From Phorcysia thermohydrogeniphila (GTDB lineage Bacteria; Aquificota; Aquificia; Desulfurobacteriales; Desulfurobacteriaceae): DNA of 64,000 nucleotides. Under the pieces are notes generated by a model that saw only the letters and a program-made list of their open reading frames with translations, was not told the origin of the DNA and did no database searches. Where the stretch lies: positions 239,119 to 303,118 of the forward strand of contig NZ_SMFV01000001.1 in NCBI RefSeq assembly GCF_004339575.1. Direction: 5' to 3'. Below, in pieces: positions 43,172 through 51,928 of this stretch (its first letter is position 1; each line of letters begins with the position of its first letter). The translations under genes and the position numbers were made by a program.

Positions 43172-44420
43172 CTTTACCTTTTAAAATTTTTTTAAAAATT
43201 TCCTCTATCTTAAGAATTTTTTTCTTCAAAGTGATAATTTCCTGCCCTAAGATTATTTTTTTAAATAGACCTTCAAATCCACTGTAATATAGAATGTGCG
43301 TTTTTATGGCTCTATTTCCTTTTTGTTTTATTTGTTCTATTGTCTCGCTATTAAGGTTATTTAGTACACACTTCCAATGATAATGTTTTCCATCAGCAAA
43401 TTTATGAGAGTTATAAGTTGATTTACCTCTTTCTTGCTTATACTTTGAATAAGGGCATTTCCCATTGAGAATTTCCTCTTTTTTATATTTATTACATTCT
43501 TCCAAACATTTTATTTCAAATTTACCTTTAAGTAATCGTTCTTTTACTTCTGGTTCTGTAAATCTTTCAATAACATAAGGACACAGTTGTATCCAACTTT
43601 TGCAAATGGGGCATCTATCGGAAACTCTCGAATTTGAAGTATCTATCGTTATTGTAGGTATTCCTGTCTTTGCAGAGAATAACCCAGACTGTATTTCTTT
43701 TTTTCCTCCAACCTCAATCCCGTATAATTTTGAATCATAAGTTAATAATAGAAAGTCAGGAGGAACTAAATAATCCGAATAGCTGAAAATTCTTTGATGA
43801 ATCAGTAAAGGAATAATATAACCTAAATCTAAGTTTAACATAAAAGCATACGTTCCTAATTCATGCCATAAGCCACCAGCTGTTTTGGGTAGAACAGAGT
43901 CATAAACTTTATTTAGTTCCTTTATAAAATTTTCTAACTTCTTTTTATTTCCTTTCTTAAGATTCTGAAACCCTCTTAAAGAATTAAGAATTTCCTTTAA
44001 AGGCATCCCTATGGGTCTATTCCAAACTTTTAGCATCATCAAATTTTTTCTATCTTGCTCATCTAAATATAACTTCTCATTCAGAAGTTTTTTTATAAAT
44101 GATTTTCTCCTATTTTCAGATACTGAGAGACTATCTATTTTCATTAATAAATTAATCAAACCCAAAAGGAACTCCAAAAAAAGCTTCTTATTAGACTCGT
44201 TAGGCCTACTTTGCATAAAATACGCAAGTCTTCCGAAAATTATAAACTCTATAAGGTCTGACAATACTATCTGTCTATTACCCAAAATATAATCCATCCT
44301 AAAATTAACTTGTTGCAGTATCTTTGAAACCTCCTTAAACTCATCTTCCCTGTCGAAAAATTCAAATAAACCTATTAAGTGATCCATCAACTTTTTTAAC
44401 TTTTCCAATTCTTCCTTCAT
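43137..44420 (-). CDS. Putative restriction endonuclease (PD-(D/E)xK-like with Cys clusters)
   Basis: A 427-residue, AT-rich gene product I do not recognise as a named family. The N-terminal half is helical. At 183-241 there is a candidate nuclease core: 'GLWHELGTYAF' with Glu187, then PD at 221-222 and 'YGIEVGGKK' with Glu236 and Lys240/241. Behind it lie several Cys/His groups (C270, C273, C280; C305, C309; C322; H347/C351) that may bind zinc. Its ATG overlaps the methyltransferase stop by 4 bases, which makes a restriction partner the best guess. Base composition is clearly more AT-rich than the neighbours, suggesting transfer. The lysine spacing is not canonical, so catalysis is unproven. 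Confidence 0.75.
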   Translation of the reverse strand: MKEELEKLKKLMDHLIGLFEFFDREDEFKEVSKILQQVNFRMDYILGNRQIVLSDLIEFIIFGRLAYFMQSRPNESNKKLFLEFLLGLINLLMKIDSLSVSENRRKSFIKKLLNEKLYLDEQDRKNLMMLKVWNRPIGMPLKEILNSLRGFQNLKKGNKKKLENFIKELNKVYDSVLPKTAGGLWHELGTYAFMLNLDLGYIIPLLIHQRIFSYSDYLVPPDFLLLTYDSKLYGIEVGGKKEIQSGLFSAKTGIPTITIDTSNSRVSDRCPICKSWIQLCPYVIERFTEPEVKERLLKGKFEIKCLEECNKYKKEEILNGKCPYSKYKQERGKSTYNSHKFADGKHYHWKCVLNNLNSETIEQIKQKGNRAIKTHILYYSGFEGLFKKIILGQEIITLKKKILKIEEIFKKILKGKDDGEGSSAHSS

Positions 44421-45994
44421 TTAATCCTCCTCATTAAAAACACACTTTCCCCATAAGGATTTTTATCTCTTGCCGTTCTATTTAAAACGGGCCTTTTATA
44501 CTCCTCCACTATTTTCAATCCTGCCCTTCTGGCTATTTCTGGATACAAATTATACTTATCATTAGCAACTATAAAAACGTAAGGATCATCAATTGAATAT
44601 CTCAAGCAATTTTTCAAGACTTGTGAAACTCCCTCAATATAGCTTCTTCTAGCTTCTAACCCCTCACCTTTAAAGAGAGGTCCTATTTCAAGTTCGTCCC
44701 TCCTCTCTATTCCAAAGAGTTCATAGGCATAAGCATGCTGTTCGTGATAATCTATCTGTCCTACGTAAGGGGGTGAAGTAAAAATACCCTTTATCTTTTG
44801 CCTTTTAAGGAGCTCATAAAATTTCCTATTCTTCCTTTTCACCTCCTCAAATATGTCTATCTTTCTACTATCCCCTGTAAGAACCACCTGAAAAGCATCA
44901 GTTTTTAGTTTCTTATACTCGGATAACCTTCTTAAAGTATCCTTCGCGTATCTTTGGAATATAGGAAGCAACCGAAAGACAGGCTTACAGATTTTAAAAT
45001 GTTTATAGCAGTAATAAGGAACATACTGAGGTTCTTTTAACCTATCCAAGTCCATATGAGTTGTCGCTCGTGCAGAGCGAACTGAGCGGCTCAAGATTAC
45101 CATTAAAGTCTTTTTCAATATTTCATCTTTCACCCTCTCTATACGTGAGAGAACAATCTCTGCTTCTCTTCTAACGCTCGGCAAATACCACCTATCAAGG
45201 AATTTCCCTTGAGATGGACTTTCTAAGGATACGCCATACTTCCTTAGAAGATTTAGGTAAATTTCTAAAAACTCCCTCTCTTTTTCCTTTAAGTAGCTCT
45301 TTTCTACTTTGTTGGCTCTGAAAAGTTTCTTGAACTCAGGAGAGGGAAAGTATCTTTGGTTGAACTCTTGAAGCTTTTTCTTTAGCTCTTCTTCAAATTC
45401 TGTCAGCTTTTCCTGAGACTCGTACGCTTTTAAGTCTCTCAAAATACTTCTCACTGAAAGTTCAAGCTCTGTAAGATCAACATTTGCAAACTTTACTTCA
45501 GCAATAATAGTGTTGAATTCAGAGACATCTATACCTATGCTGTGAATGCCAAGTTCATTGGCCTGAATCAAGGTTGTTCCACTACCGCAGAAAGGGTCAA
45601 GTACTATATCCCCCGGCCTAAAAAAGACCTCTCTTTTAAACTCATCTGTATGCTCGTCAAGAAAGTACTCAACAAGCTGAGGAATAAACTTTCCCTTGTA
45701 AGGGTGAAGACGATGGACATGCTTTGTCCTTTCAGATTCCTTAACCCAGTCAAAGGATAAGTGCCAGTTTATCTCCTTCCCTAAGTAGGCCTCATACTTC
45801 CTTCTCTCTTCCTCCTGCTTTTTTTCGTAATACTCCTTTAGCTCCCTTAGGGAAACAAACAGCTTTCCGTCTCTTCTGTAACCGTTTACTCTTCCGTAGT
45901 TTATCAAGTAGGATATGTTCGTCTCCGAAATACTCCTGTTAAACAGCTCTGATAGAAGCTGAGCGGCCTCTTTTAGGGAAAGAAGCTCTTCCAC
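44417..45994 (-). CDS. DNA methyltransferase (N4-cytosine/N6-adenine type, TSPPY) with N-terminal HTH
   Basis: A 525-residue SAM-dependent DNA methyltransferase. A MerR/excisionase-like helix-turn-helix opens it ('LLSLKEAAQLLSEL', 'LINYGRVNGYRRDGKLFV'). Then come 'HRLHPYKGKFIPQLV' (motif X-like), motif I 'DPFCGSGTT' (133-141) followed by 'GIDVSEF', a long 265-residue insert, and motif IV 'TSPPY' (406-410). TSPPY favours N4-cytosine but adenine cannot be excluded. The frame is open to 46126; I chose GTG 45994 because AAAGGAGGT lies 4-5 bases before it, and the longer form would overlap folP. It is the first gene of a 17-kb minus-strand run. Confidence 0.88.
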   Translation of the reverse strand: MEELLSLKEAAQLLSELFNRSISETNISYLINYGRVNGYRRDGKLFVSLRELKEYYEKKQEEERRKYEAYLGKEINWHLSFDWVKESERTKHVHRLHPYKGKFIPQLVEYFLDEHTDEFKREVFFRPGDIVLDPFCGSGTTLIQANELGIHSIGIDVSEFNTIIAEVKFANVDLTELELSVRSILRDLKAYESQEKLTEFEEELKKKLQEFNQRYFPSPEFKKLFRANKVEKSYLKEKEREFLEIYLNLLRKYGVSLESPSQGKFLDRWYLPSVRREAEIVLSRIERVKDEILKKTLMVILSRSVRSARATTHMDLDRLKEPQYVPYYCYKHFKICKPVFRLLPIFQRYAKDTLRRLSEYKKLKTDAFQVVLTGDSRKIDIFEEVKRKNRKFYELLKRQKIKGIFTSPPYVGQIDYHEQHAYAYELFGIERRDELEIGPLFKGEGLEARRSYIEGVSQVLKNCLRYSIDDPYVFIVANDKYNLYPEIARRAGLKIVEEYKRPVLNRTARDKNPYGESVFLMRRIK

Positions 45995-46055
45995 TGCCAC
46001 CTCCTTTGAGGTTGACAGTATAATAGTAAAGCAATAAAGATAGCAAGAGGAAAGG
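45995..46055. promoter_or_regulatory. Divergent promoter region (methyltransferase / folP)
   Basis: Sixty-one bases separate the two starts. On the plus strand TTGACA (46012-46017) is 17 bases before TAAAGA (46035-46040). On the minus strand the same stretch offers TATTATAC, about 15-17 bases after TTGCTA. The two promoters overlap and could compete. Confidence 0.45.
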
Positions 46056-47264
46056 ATGCTTATTGTCCCTAAGGAATTCAAAGACCCGGAAGAGTTAAAA
46101 GAGTACCTGCTGAAAATAGGTAACACCCCTCAAGGTGTAGAAATTCTTTCAAAGAAAGGGAAGGTCTTACTCTTTGAAGTAAAGGACATTGACACAAGAG
46201 CCGCAAACATTTTAAAGCAGGACGCTATAGCTCTTGGAGGGGACTGTGCCGTCCCAAGGAAGGCCTCAAGTTTTGAAAAGGGAAAGTGCACTGTCCTTCT
46301 AATGGTTACAGAAAGGGAACTTGAAAGGCTAATTGAGAAACTCAAGCTACAACCTTTTGGTCTTAAAAAGCTCTCCGAAAAGCTCCAAAAAACCCTCTCA
46401 GAATATAGGAAAGACTCCTTCACGATTTCCTACAGGGGAAAAGAACTTTCCCTAAAAAAACCTGTCATAATGGGAATCCTGAACGTAACTCCCGATTCCT
46501 TTTCTGACGGAGGACTTTACAGCTCTACCGATAGAGCTCTCAAAAGATGCGAAGAGATGCTAAAAGAAGGCGCACAGATTATTGACATCGGCGGCGAATC
46601 AACCCGCCCCGGCGCAGAGCCCGTTCCTTTGGAGGAAGAGATAAGAAGAACCATTCCGGTAATTGAGGAGATGAGGAAGAAACTTGGAGATGACTTCTTT
46701 ATCTCCATAGACACCTACAAGTCTTCCGTTGCTGAGAGAGCTCTTAACGCAGGAGCAGACATCGTTAACGACATAAGCGGTTTTCACTTTGACAGCAAAA
46801 TGGCACAGCTCGTGGCAAAGAGGAAGTGTCCTGCAGTAATCATGCACATTAAGGGAACTCCGAAGGACATGCAGAAGAACCCTTACTACGAGGACGTAGT
46901 TAAGGAAATTGTTGAGTACTTTGAGAGAACCATAAAAATGGCAGAAGAAAGGGGCGTAGAACGTTCCCAGCTCATCATTGACCCGGGAATAGGTTTTGGT
47001 AAGAGGGTCACAGACAACCTTTGCATTCTCAAAAGGCTTTCAGAGCTCAAAGTATTCGGACTACCAATACTCATAGGAGCCTCAAGGAAGAGTTTCATAG
47101 GTGCTGTAACGGGAGAAGAAATTCCAGCCCGTAGAGTACCGGGAAGCCTCGCAGCAGCGGCAATAGCCGTCCTAAAAGGTGCAAAAATCCTTAGAGTTCA
47201 CGACGTAAAGGAAACAAAGCAGTTCCTTGACACCCTTTTAGCCATTGAGGAGGCAAGTTGTTAG
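46056..47264 (+). CDS. folP: Dihydropteroate synthase with N-terminal extension
   Basis: A 402-residue folate-pathway enzyme joining 4-aminobenzoate to the pterin diphosphate. The catalytic TIM barrel starts near residue 137 with 'IMGILNVTPDSFSDGG' and includes 'IDIGGESTRPGA', 'IVNDISG', 'PAVIMHIKGTP', 'IIDPGIGFGK' and 'IGASRKSFIG'. About 130 residues precede it, which short FolP proteins lack; this region starts 'MLIVPKEFKDPEELKEYLLK' and has no clear catalytic motif. Ribosome site GAGGAAAGG. The cdaA start lies inside its last codons. Confidence 0.93.
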   Translation: MLIVPKEFKDPEELKEYLLKIGNTPQGVEILSKKGKVLLFEVKDIDTRAANILKQDAIALGGDCAVPRKASSFEKGKCTVLLMVTERELERLIEKLKLQPFGLKKLSEKLQKTLSEYRKDSFTISYRGKELSLKKPVIMGILNVTPDSFSDGGLYSSTDRALKRCEEMLKEGAQIIDIGGESTRPGAEPVPLEEEIRRTIPVIEEMRKKLGDDFFISIDTYKSSVAERALNAGADIVNDISGFHFDSKMAQLVAKRKCPAVIMHIKGTPKDMQKNPYYEDVVKEIVEYFERTIKMAEERGVERSQLIIDPGIGFGKRVTDNLCILKRLSELKVFGLPILIGASRKSFIGAVTGEEIPARRVPGSLAAAAIAVLKGAKILRVHDVKETKQFLDTLLAIEEASC

Positions 47265-48070
47265 AGACTTTCCCCAAAATAACGCTCTGGGACGTAATAG
47301 ATATACTAATTGTAGCCTTCCTCATCTACAGGATTTTCATTTACCTCTCTCAAACCCGAGCAATTCAGATACTGATAGGTCTCCTGTTCCTTCTCATTTT
47401 GAGCGTTATTGCGAAGTTCTTCCACCTCTACACTTTATCATTCATCTTTAACAACCTGATAACAATCGGTATCTTTGCACTCCTCGTCATCTTTCAGCCA
47501 GAAATTAGGAGAATCCTTGCACGAATTGGCGAAAAACACTTTGGCATCTTTTCTTCCGAAGAAGAGGCTGAAAAAGTAATAGAAGAAATCGTTAGAGCTG
47601 CAGCTGCAATGTCTGAAGATAGGATAGGAGCTCTTATGGTCATTGAGAGGGAGGTTAACCTTGACAACTACGTTGAGGCTGGAACGGCCATTAACGGAGA
47701 GGTTTCTAAGGAGCTCCTTATCACAATTTTCTGGCCGGGAACTCCCCTCCACGACGGCGCAACGATAATAAGGAGAAACAAAATCTACAAGGCCGGAGCC
47801 TTCTTACCTCTTTCCCTTAACCCCAACCTCCCTCAGACAGTAGGAACAAGGCACAGGGCTGCCATAGGGATAACCGAGGAAACAGATGCAGTTGTCGTCG
47901 TTGTCTCTGAAGAAACCGGCGCCGTTTCCGTTGCCTATACCGGAAAGCTCATAAAGGACCTTGACCCCCAAAAGCTTAAGAAAGTTCTCAAAGGACTGCT
48001 CGTTAAGAAGGCAAAGGAGAAAAACTCCTTTTTCAGCTTAAGGAGAAGCAAGAGTGAAGAAGCTGCTTGA
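47258..48070 (+). CDS. cdaA: Diadenylate cyclase CdaA (DacA)
   Basis: A 270-residue membrane cyclase making c-di-AMP from two ATP. Three hydrophobic helices occupy about 12-85, followed by the DisA_N catalytic domain with the signatures 'PLHDGATIIR' (DGA) and 'TRHRAAIGI' (RHR), both intact. The TTG start is preceded by GAGGAGGCAAG within the folP 3' end. It is followed by cdaR (17-base overlap) and glmM (4-base overlap), the conserved c-di-AMP module tied to peptidoglycan precursor synthesis. Confidence 0.94.
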   Translation: MLETFPKITLWDVIDILIVAFLIYRIFIYLSQTRAIQILIGLLFLLILSVIAKFFHLYTLSFIFNNLITIGIFALLVIFQPEIRRILARIGEKHFGIFSSEEEAEKVIEEIVRAAAAMSEDRIGALMVIEREVNLDNYVEAGTAINGEVSKELLITIFWPGTPLHDGATIIRRNKIYKAGAFLPLSLNPNLPQTVGTRHRAAIGITEETDAVVVVVSEETGAVSVAYTGKLIKDLDPQKLKKVLKGLLVKKAKEKNSFFSLRRSKSEEAA

Positions 48071-48689
48071 CGCAGTGTTTTACAGGTTCCACTACAAGGT
48101 TCTTGCTCTGCTTTTTGCCACCCTACTATGGCTACTGGCAGTGAACAGGGAAATCTCGGAGGTGGAGCTCCAGCTTAAAATCCACCCCATTCCGACGGGC
48201 AACTACAGGATAATTGACTACCACCCGAAGGTGGTAACGATACTCGTTGAAGGCTACAGAAAAGACCTCATCATACTGAGAGAGAAAGGAACCGTTAAAT
48301 TCGTCTTACCGGCAAATCTACTCCCCAACAAAGACGGCAAGATATCAGTAAAAATAGACAAGTCAAGACTTATCCTTCCTATCCAGTCCGTAAAGGTTAA
48401 AAAAATACATCCCGAGAGCATTACCGTAGAAGTAGAAAATCTCATAGAAAAGGCTGTTCCAGTAAAGCTAAACATCGTTGGCCTGAAAAAAGGTTTAAAA
48501 CTTGACATCTCCCCTAACTACGTTATCGTTTACCTCCCGAAAGACGCGAAAAACAGCGTAAAATACGTTGAAACAGAAAAGGTTGACTTGTCATCAGTTA
48601 AAGGGAAAGGAGAGATTCACCTGAAACTCGTTAGCAAGTACCGGGTAGAACCGAACACAGTAAAAATCACGGTAAGGGAGGCAAAATGA
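48054..48689 (+). CDS. cdaR: CdaA regulatory protein (YbbR domains)
   Basis: A 211-residue bitopic protein: one N-terminal membrane helix ('VLALLFATLLWLLAV', about 15-31) and two YbbR beta-domains outside ('VVTILVEGYRKDL' and 'PVKLNIVGLKKGLKLDISPN'). Its gene lies between cdaA and glmM and overlaps both; CdaR binds and modulates CdaA in Firmicutes. It is shorter than Firmicute CdaR, which usually has four YbbR repeats. Confidence 0.88.
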   Translation: MKKLLDAVFYRFHYKVLALLFATLLWLLAVNREISEVELQLKIHPIPTGNYRIIDYHPKVVTILVEGYRKDLIILREKGTVKFVLPANLLPNKDGKISVKIDKSRLILPIQSVKVKKIHPESITVEVENLIEKAVPVKLNIVGLKKGLKLDISPNYVIVYLPKDAKNSVKYVETEKVDLSSVKGKGEIHLKLVSKYRVEPNTVKITVREAK

Positions 48690-50032
48690 AGGCAAAGAGG
48701 AAGCTCTTCGGTACGGACGGAATAAGAGGCATTGCCAATAAATATCCCCTGACTCCTGAAATGGTTCAAAAGATAGGTATAGCCTACGGCGTTTACCTCA
48801 ACGCTAAGTTTCCAGACGAAAGGCACACAGTCGTTATCGGTAAAGATACTCGCCTCTCTTCTGACATGATTAAGAGCGCCTTTATTAGCGGACTTACAGC
48901 CACGGGCGTTGACGTAATAGACGTCGGCACAGTTCCAACCCCCGCCATCTCCTACTTCGTAAGGGAAGGTAACCTCTCCGGCGGCGTAATGGTATCGGCC
49001 TCCCACAACCCTTACGAGTACAACGGCCTAAAGTTCTTTACAAGGGAAGGAAAGAAGTTCTCTGAAGTAGAAGAGGGGGGACTGGAACTCGTTGTATTCA
49101 ACAAGTACGAACTACCCAAAGCCTTGCCGGAAAATATCGGAAGGGTCTTTGACGGAGAGAACCTCGTTGAGTCTTACGAAAAACACCTTGAATCTGCTGG
49201 AAGGTACTTGGCAGGTCTAAAGATAGGAATTGACTGCGCAAACGGCGCTACTTTTCAGATAGCACCGCAGGTCTTTAGATCCCTCGGAGCAAGGGTTTTC
49301 GTTTTTAACGCTGAACCCGACGGGAAGAACATAAACGAAGGGTGTGGAGCTCTCCACCCAGAGTTTATAGCCCAGAAAGTCAGAGACCTTAACCTCCACA
49401 TGGGCTTTGCCTTTGACGGAGATGGCGATAGGTGCATTGCCGTTGATGAGAACGGCAATATAGTGGACGGCGACAAGCTCATAGCCATTCTCGCAGCCCA
49501 CTACGCTCAAAAGAGTAAAGAAGTGGTCGCAACAGTTATGAGCAACATGGGACTTGAAGTGTTCCTTAAAGAGATGGGACTCAACCTCCACAGGACTCCC
49601 GTAGGTGATAGGTTTGTGGCAGAGAAGATGGATGAGGTCGGAGCTCTCGTTGGCGGCGAACAGTCAGGCCACGTAATTATCAAAGAGTTCAGCGAAACTG
49701 GAGATGGAATCCTGACAGCAATTCTCATTGCCTCAATCGCTAAATCCGTCAAGAAACCGCTGAGCCAGCTCGCTTCCATGGTAAAGACCTTCCCTCAGAA
49801 GCTAAAGAACATAAGGGTCAAAGAAAAACCTCCTCTTGAGAAACTTGAAAAGCTCCAGAACGCAATAAAGGAAGCTGAAGAGAAACTGGCCGGAAAGGGC
49901 AGGGTTTTAGTCCGCTACTCCGGAACTGAGCCCGTCCTCAGGATAATGGTTGAAGCAGAGGACGAGAACCTAATTGACGTCATAATAGAAGACTTACAAA
50001 AAGCAGTAAAAGAAGAAGGTATAGCCCTTTAA
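48686..50032 (+). CDS. glmM: Phosphoglucosamine mutase
   Basis: A 448-residue alpha-D-phosphohexomutase converting glucosamine-6-phosphate to the 1-phosphate for UDP-GlcNAc. Key parts are the N-terminal 'KLFGTDGIRGIANK', the phosphoserine loop 'MVSASHNPYEYNGLKFF' (around Ser100), the metal loop 'FDGDGDRCIAVDE', 'VGGEQSGHVIIKEF' and the phosphate-binding 'VRYSGTEPVLR'. These identify GlmM rather than phosphoglucomutase. GlmM is known to inhibit CdaA in some bacteria. Confidence 0.95.
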   Translation: MKAKRKLFGTDGIRGIANKYPLTPEMVQKIGIAYGVYLNAKFPDERHTVVIGKDTRLSSDMIKSAFISGLTATGVDVIDVGTVPTPAISYFVREGNLSGGVMVSASHNPYEYNGLKFFTREGKKFSEVEEGGLELVVFNKYELPKALPENIGRVFDGENLVESYEKHLESAGRYLAGLKIGIDCANGATFQIAPQVFRSLGARVFVFNAEPDGKNINEGCGALHPEFIAQKVRDLNLHMGFAFDGDGDRCIAVDENGNIVDGDKLIAILAAHYAQKSKEVVATVMSNMGLEVFLKEMGLNLHRTPVGDRFVAEKMDEVGALVGGEQSGHVIIKEFSETGDGILTAILIASIAKSVKKPLSQLASMVKTFPQKLKNIRVKEKPPLEKLEKLQNAIKEAEEKLAGKGRVLVRYSGTEPVLRIMVEAEDENLIDVIIEDLQKAVKEEGIAL

Positions 50033-50044
50033 TAGGAGGTCTCC

Positions 50045-51928
50045 ATGGGACGGCTTCTAACCGCCATACTGTTTATTGTTCTCCTTCCCCTTAGCGTTCT
50101 TGCGAAAGACTTTGGAGCTCTCATCCTCTACGACCACTCTGAAGTAAAGTTCTTCCCCGATGGAAGAAAGGTCTGGAAAGAGGAAAGGGCGGTAAAAATC
50201 CTTGACAAGAGAGGGATAAAAGATTTTGGAGAGATTGTTATTCCTTTCTCCACAGAGCACCAGAAGCTAAAGATTCTTTACGCCTATACGGTCCTCCCTG
50301 ATGGCACTGTAGTAAAGCCCGATAAAAAGGCCTTTAACATTGTCTACCCGCCCTTTGTCTCTGAAGCTCCTATTTACTCAGACCTTAAATACCAAACTAT
50401 TTCAATGCCGGCAGTCACGAAAGGAGCCGTTATTAAGTACGCCTTTGTATTAGAGACCTTTAAACCCTACATGGAGAATGAGTTCTGGACAACGAACTTC
50501 TTTCAGGACGAATATCCCGTGAAAGAAGCAACCTTCAAGGCTTACATTCCAAAGAACAAGTACTACAAGTTCAAGACCTACAACATGACCGATGAGGAGG
50601 CAAATCCTCAAGTCTCGGAAGAAGGAGATTACGTCGTCCTTAGCTGGAAGTTAGAAGACGTTCCTCCTATAGAGAAAGAACCAAACGCTCCTCCCCTTGG
50701 AGAACTTGCAAAGAAAGTCGTCATTACATCGCTAAAAAGCTGGGATCAGGTTGCTAAGTGGTACTCAGAGCTTGCAAGAGAAGCTTTAAAACCAGATGAG
50801 ACCGTAAGAAAGACTGTTGAAGAGATAGTTAAGGGTAAAAAGACTCAGGAAGAGAAGATAAGAGCTATTTACAACTTTGTCGCCAAGAACATCCGTTACG
50901 TTGGAATGGAGTTTGGGATAAACGGCTACAAGCCCCATAAAGCCTCTGAAGTCCTAAAGAACAGGTATGGAGACTGTAAGGACCACGCTACGCTCCTTAT
51001 AGCTATGCTTAAAGTCATAGGAGTAAAAGGGTATCCCGTTCTAATTCCTACCTTAAGCAGGTCAAACATGGACCCTGAAGTGCCCCTCCCAACGGCCTTC
51101 AACCACGAAATCGCCGCCATAAAGGTTAACGGCCAATTCCTCTACATGGACACAACGTCTGACTACGTTCCCTATAAACACCTTCCTGCCAGCGATCAGG
51201 GAAGGAACGTCTTAGTTGTAGATACCGAAAAAGAGAAAGGCACTGTTGATAGAACTCCTGTAGCCCCGCCTTTAGAAAACCTTGAAGGGTTTAAAGGAAG
51301 CTTTAGTCTAAGTCCATTAGGAGAGCTCCACGGCCACTTCACTTTTATTTACAAAGGAGTCTACAGCGTCTTTGAAAGAGCAAGGCTTATAAACTCAACA
51401 CCTTCCTCCGTAAAAAGACACGTTGAAGGACTTGCCTCACAGGTTTCCCCGGGGTTTGACGTAGAGGAGTTCAAGCTCTCTGACTATAAAGACTTAAACG
51501 TTCCAGACGTAACCATAGAGATAGAAGGAAAAGATAGAAACTACGGAACTCTTACATCCCACTTTCTCCTTGCAAAGTTCCCCGCTCCCGACTACAGCAG
51601 AATTGTCTCCTTAGTTGCAGCAAAGAAGAGGAAGTACCCCTACGTTGTCGGCTATAAAATGTCAAAGGTTAGCGAAGTTGAACTAAAAATTCCAAAAAAG
51701 TACAAGCTCTACCTAAAGCCCGAAAACTTTTTCTTCCAGAACAGGGTAGGTAGCTTCTCCATAGAATGGAAGGTAGAAGACTCTAAGGTGAGAATGCGCT
51801 CCCGGATGGTTCTTACAAAGAACGTTATCAGTCCAGAAGAGTATCAGGACTTGAGGGACCTCTTTAATACCGCAGTTAAAACAATCAGGAACCAGATAAT
51901 TGTTCTAAAGAAGGAGCAGGAGGAATGA
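50045..51928 (+). CDS. Exported DUF3857/transglutaminase-like protein
   Basis: A 627-residue protein with a signal peptide ('LLTAILFIVLLPLSVLAK'), an N-terminal DUF3857-type beta domain, a transglutaminase-like domain with Cys in 'RYGDCKDHATLLIAML' (near residue 316), His in 'AFNHEIAAIKV' and Asp in 'MDTTSDYVPY' forming a Cys-His-Asp triad, and a C-terminal DUF3858-like beta region. Located in the periplasm; likely a peptidase or transglutaminase-fold enzyme with unknown substrate. GGAGGT precedes the ATG. Its stop overlaps the next gene by 4 bases. Confidence 0.85.
   Translation: MGRLLTAILFIVLLPLSVLAKDFGALILYDHSEVKFFPDGRKVWKEERAVKILDKRGIKDFGEIVIPFSTEHQKLKILYAYTVLPDGTVVKPDKKAFNIVYPPFVSEAPIYSDLKYQTISMPAVTKGAVIKYAFVLETFKPYMENEFWTTNFFQDEYPVKEATFKAYIPKNKYYKFKTYNMTDEEANPQVSEEGDYVVLSWKLEDVPPIEKEPNAPPLGELAKKVVITSLKSWDQVAKWYSELAREALKPDETVRKTVEEIVKGKKTQEEKIRAIYNFVAKNIRYVGMEFGINGYKPHKASEVLKNRYGDCKDHATLLIAMLKVIGVKGYPVLIPTLSRSNMDPEVPLPTAFNHEIAAIKVNGQFLYMDTTSDYVPYKHLPASDQGRNVLVVDTEKEKGTVDRTPVAPPLENLEGFKGSFSLSPLGELHGHFTFIYKGVYSVFERARLINSTPSSVKRHVEGLASQVSPGFDVEEFKLSDYKDLNVPDVTIEIEGKDRNYGTLTSHFLLAKFPAPDYSRIVSLVAAKKRKYPYVVGYKMSKVSEVELKIPKKYKLYLKPENFFFQNRVGSFSIEWKVEDSKVRMRSRMVLTKNVISPEEYQDLRDLFNTAVKTIRNQIIVLKKEQEE

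Noticed and set aside
43137-45994. A CRISPR-associated or BREX/DISARM locus at the AT-rich island
   Set aside because: No repeats, no Cas-like proteins, no PglX/PglZ/BrxL or DrmA-type helicase; only a methyltransferase and one nuclease-like gene are present.
45995-46126. A 44-residue N-terminal extension of the methyltransferase
   Set aside because: It would run into folP on the other strand, is Ser/Ile-rich without domain character, and the GTG at 45994 has a near-perfect AAAGGAGGT.
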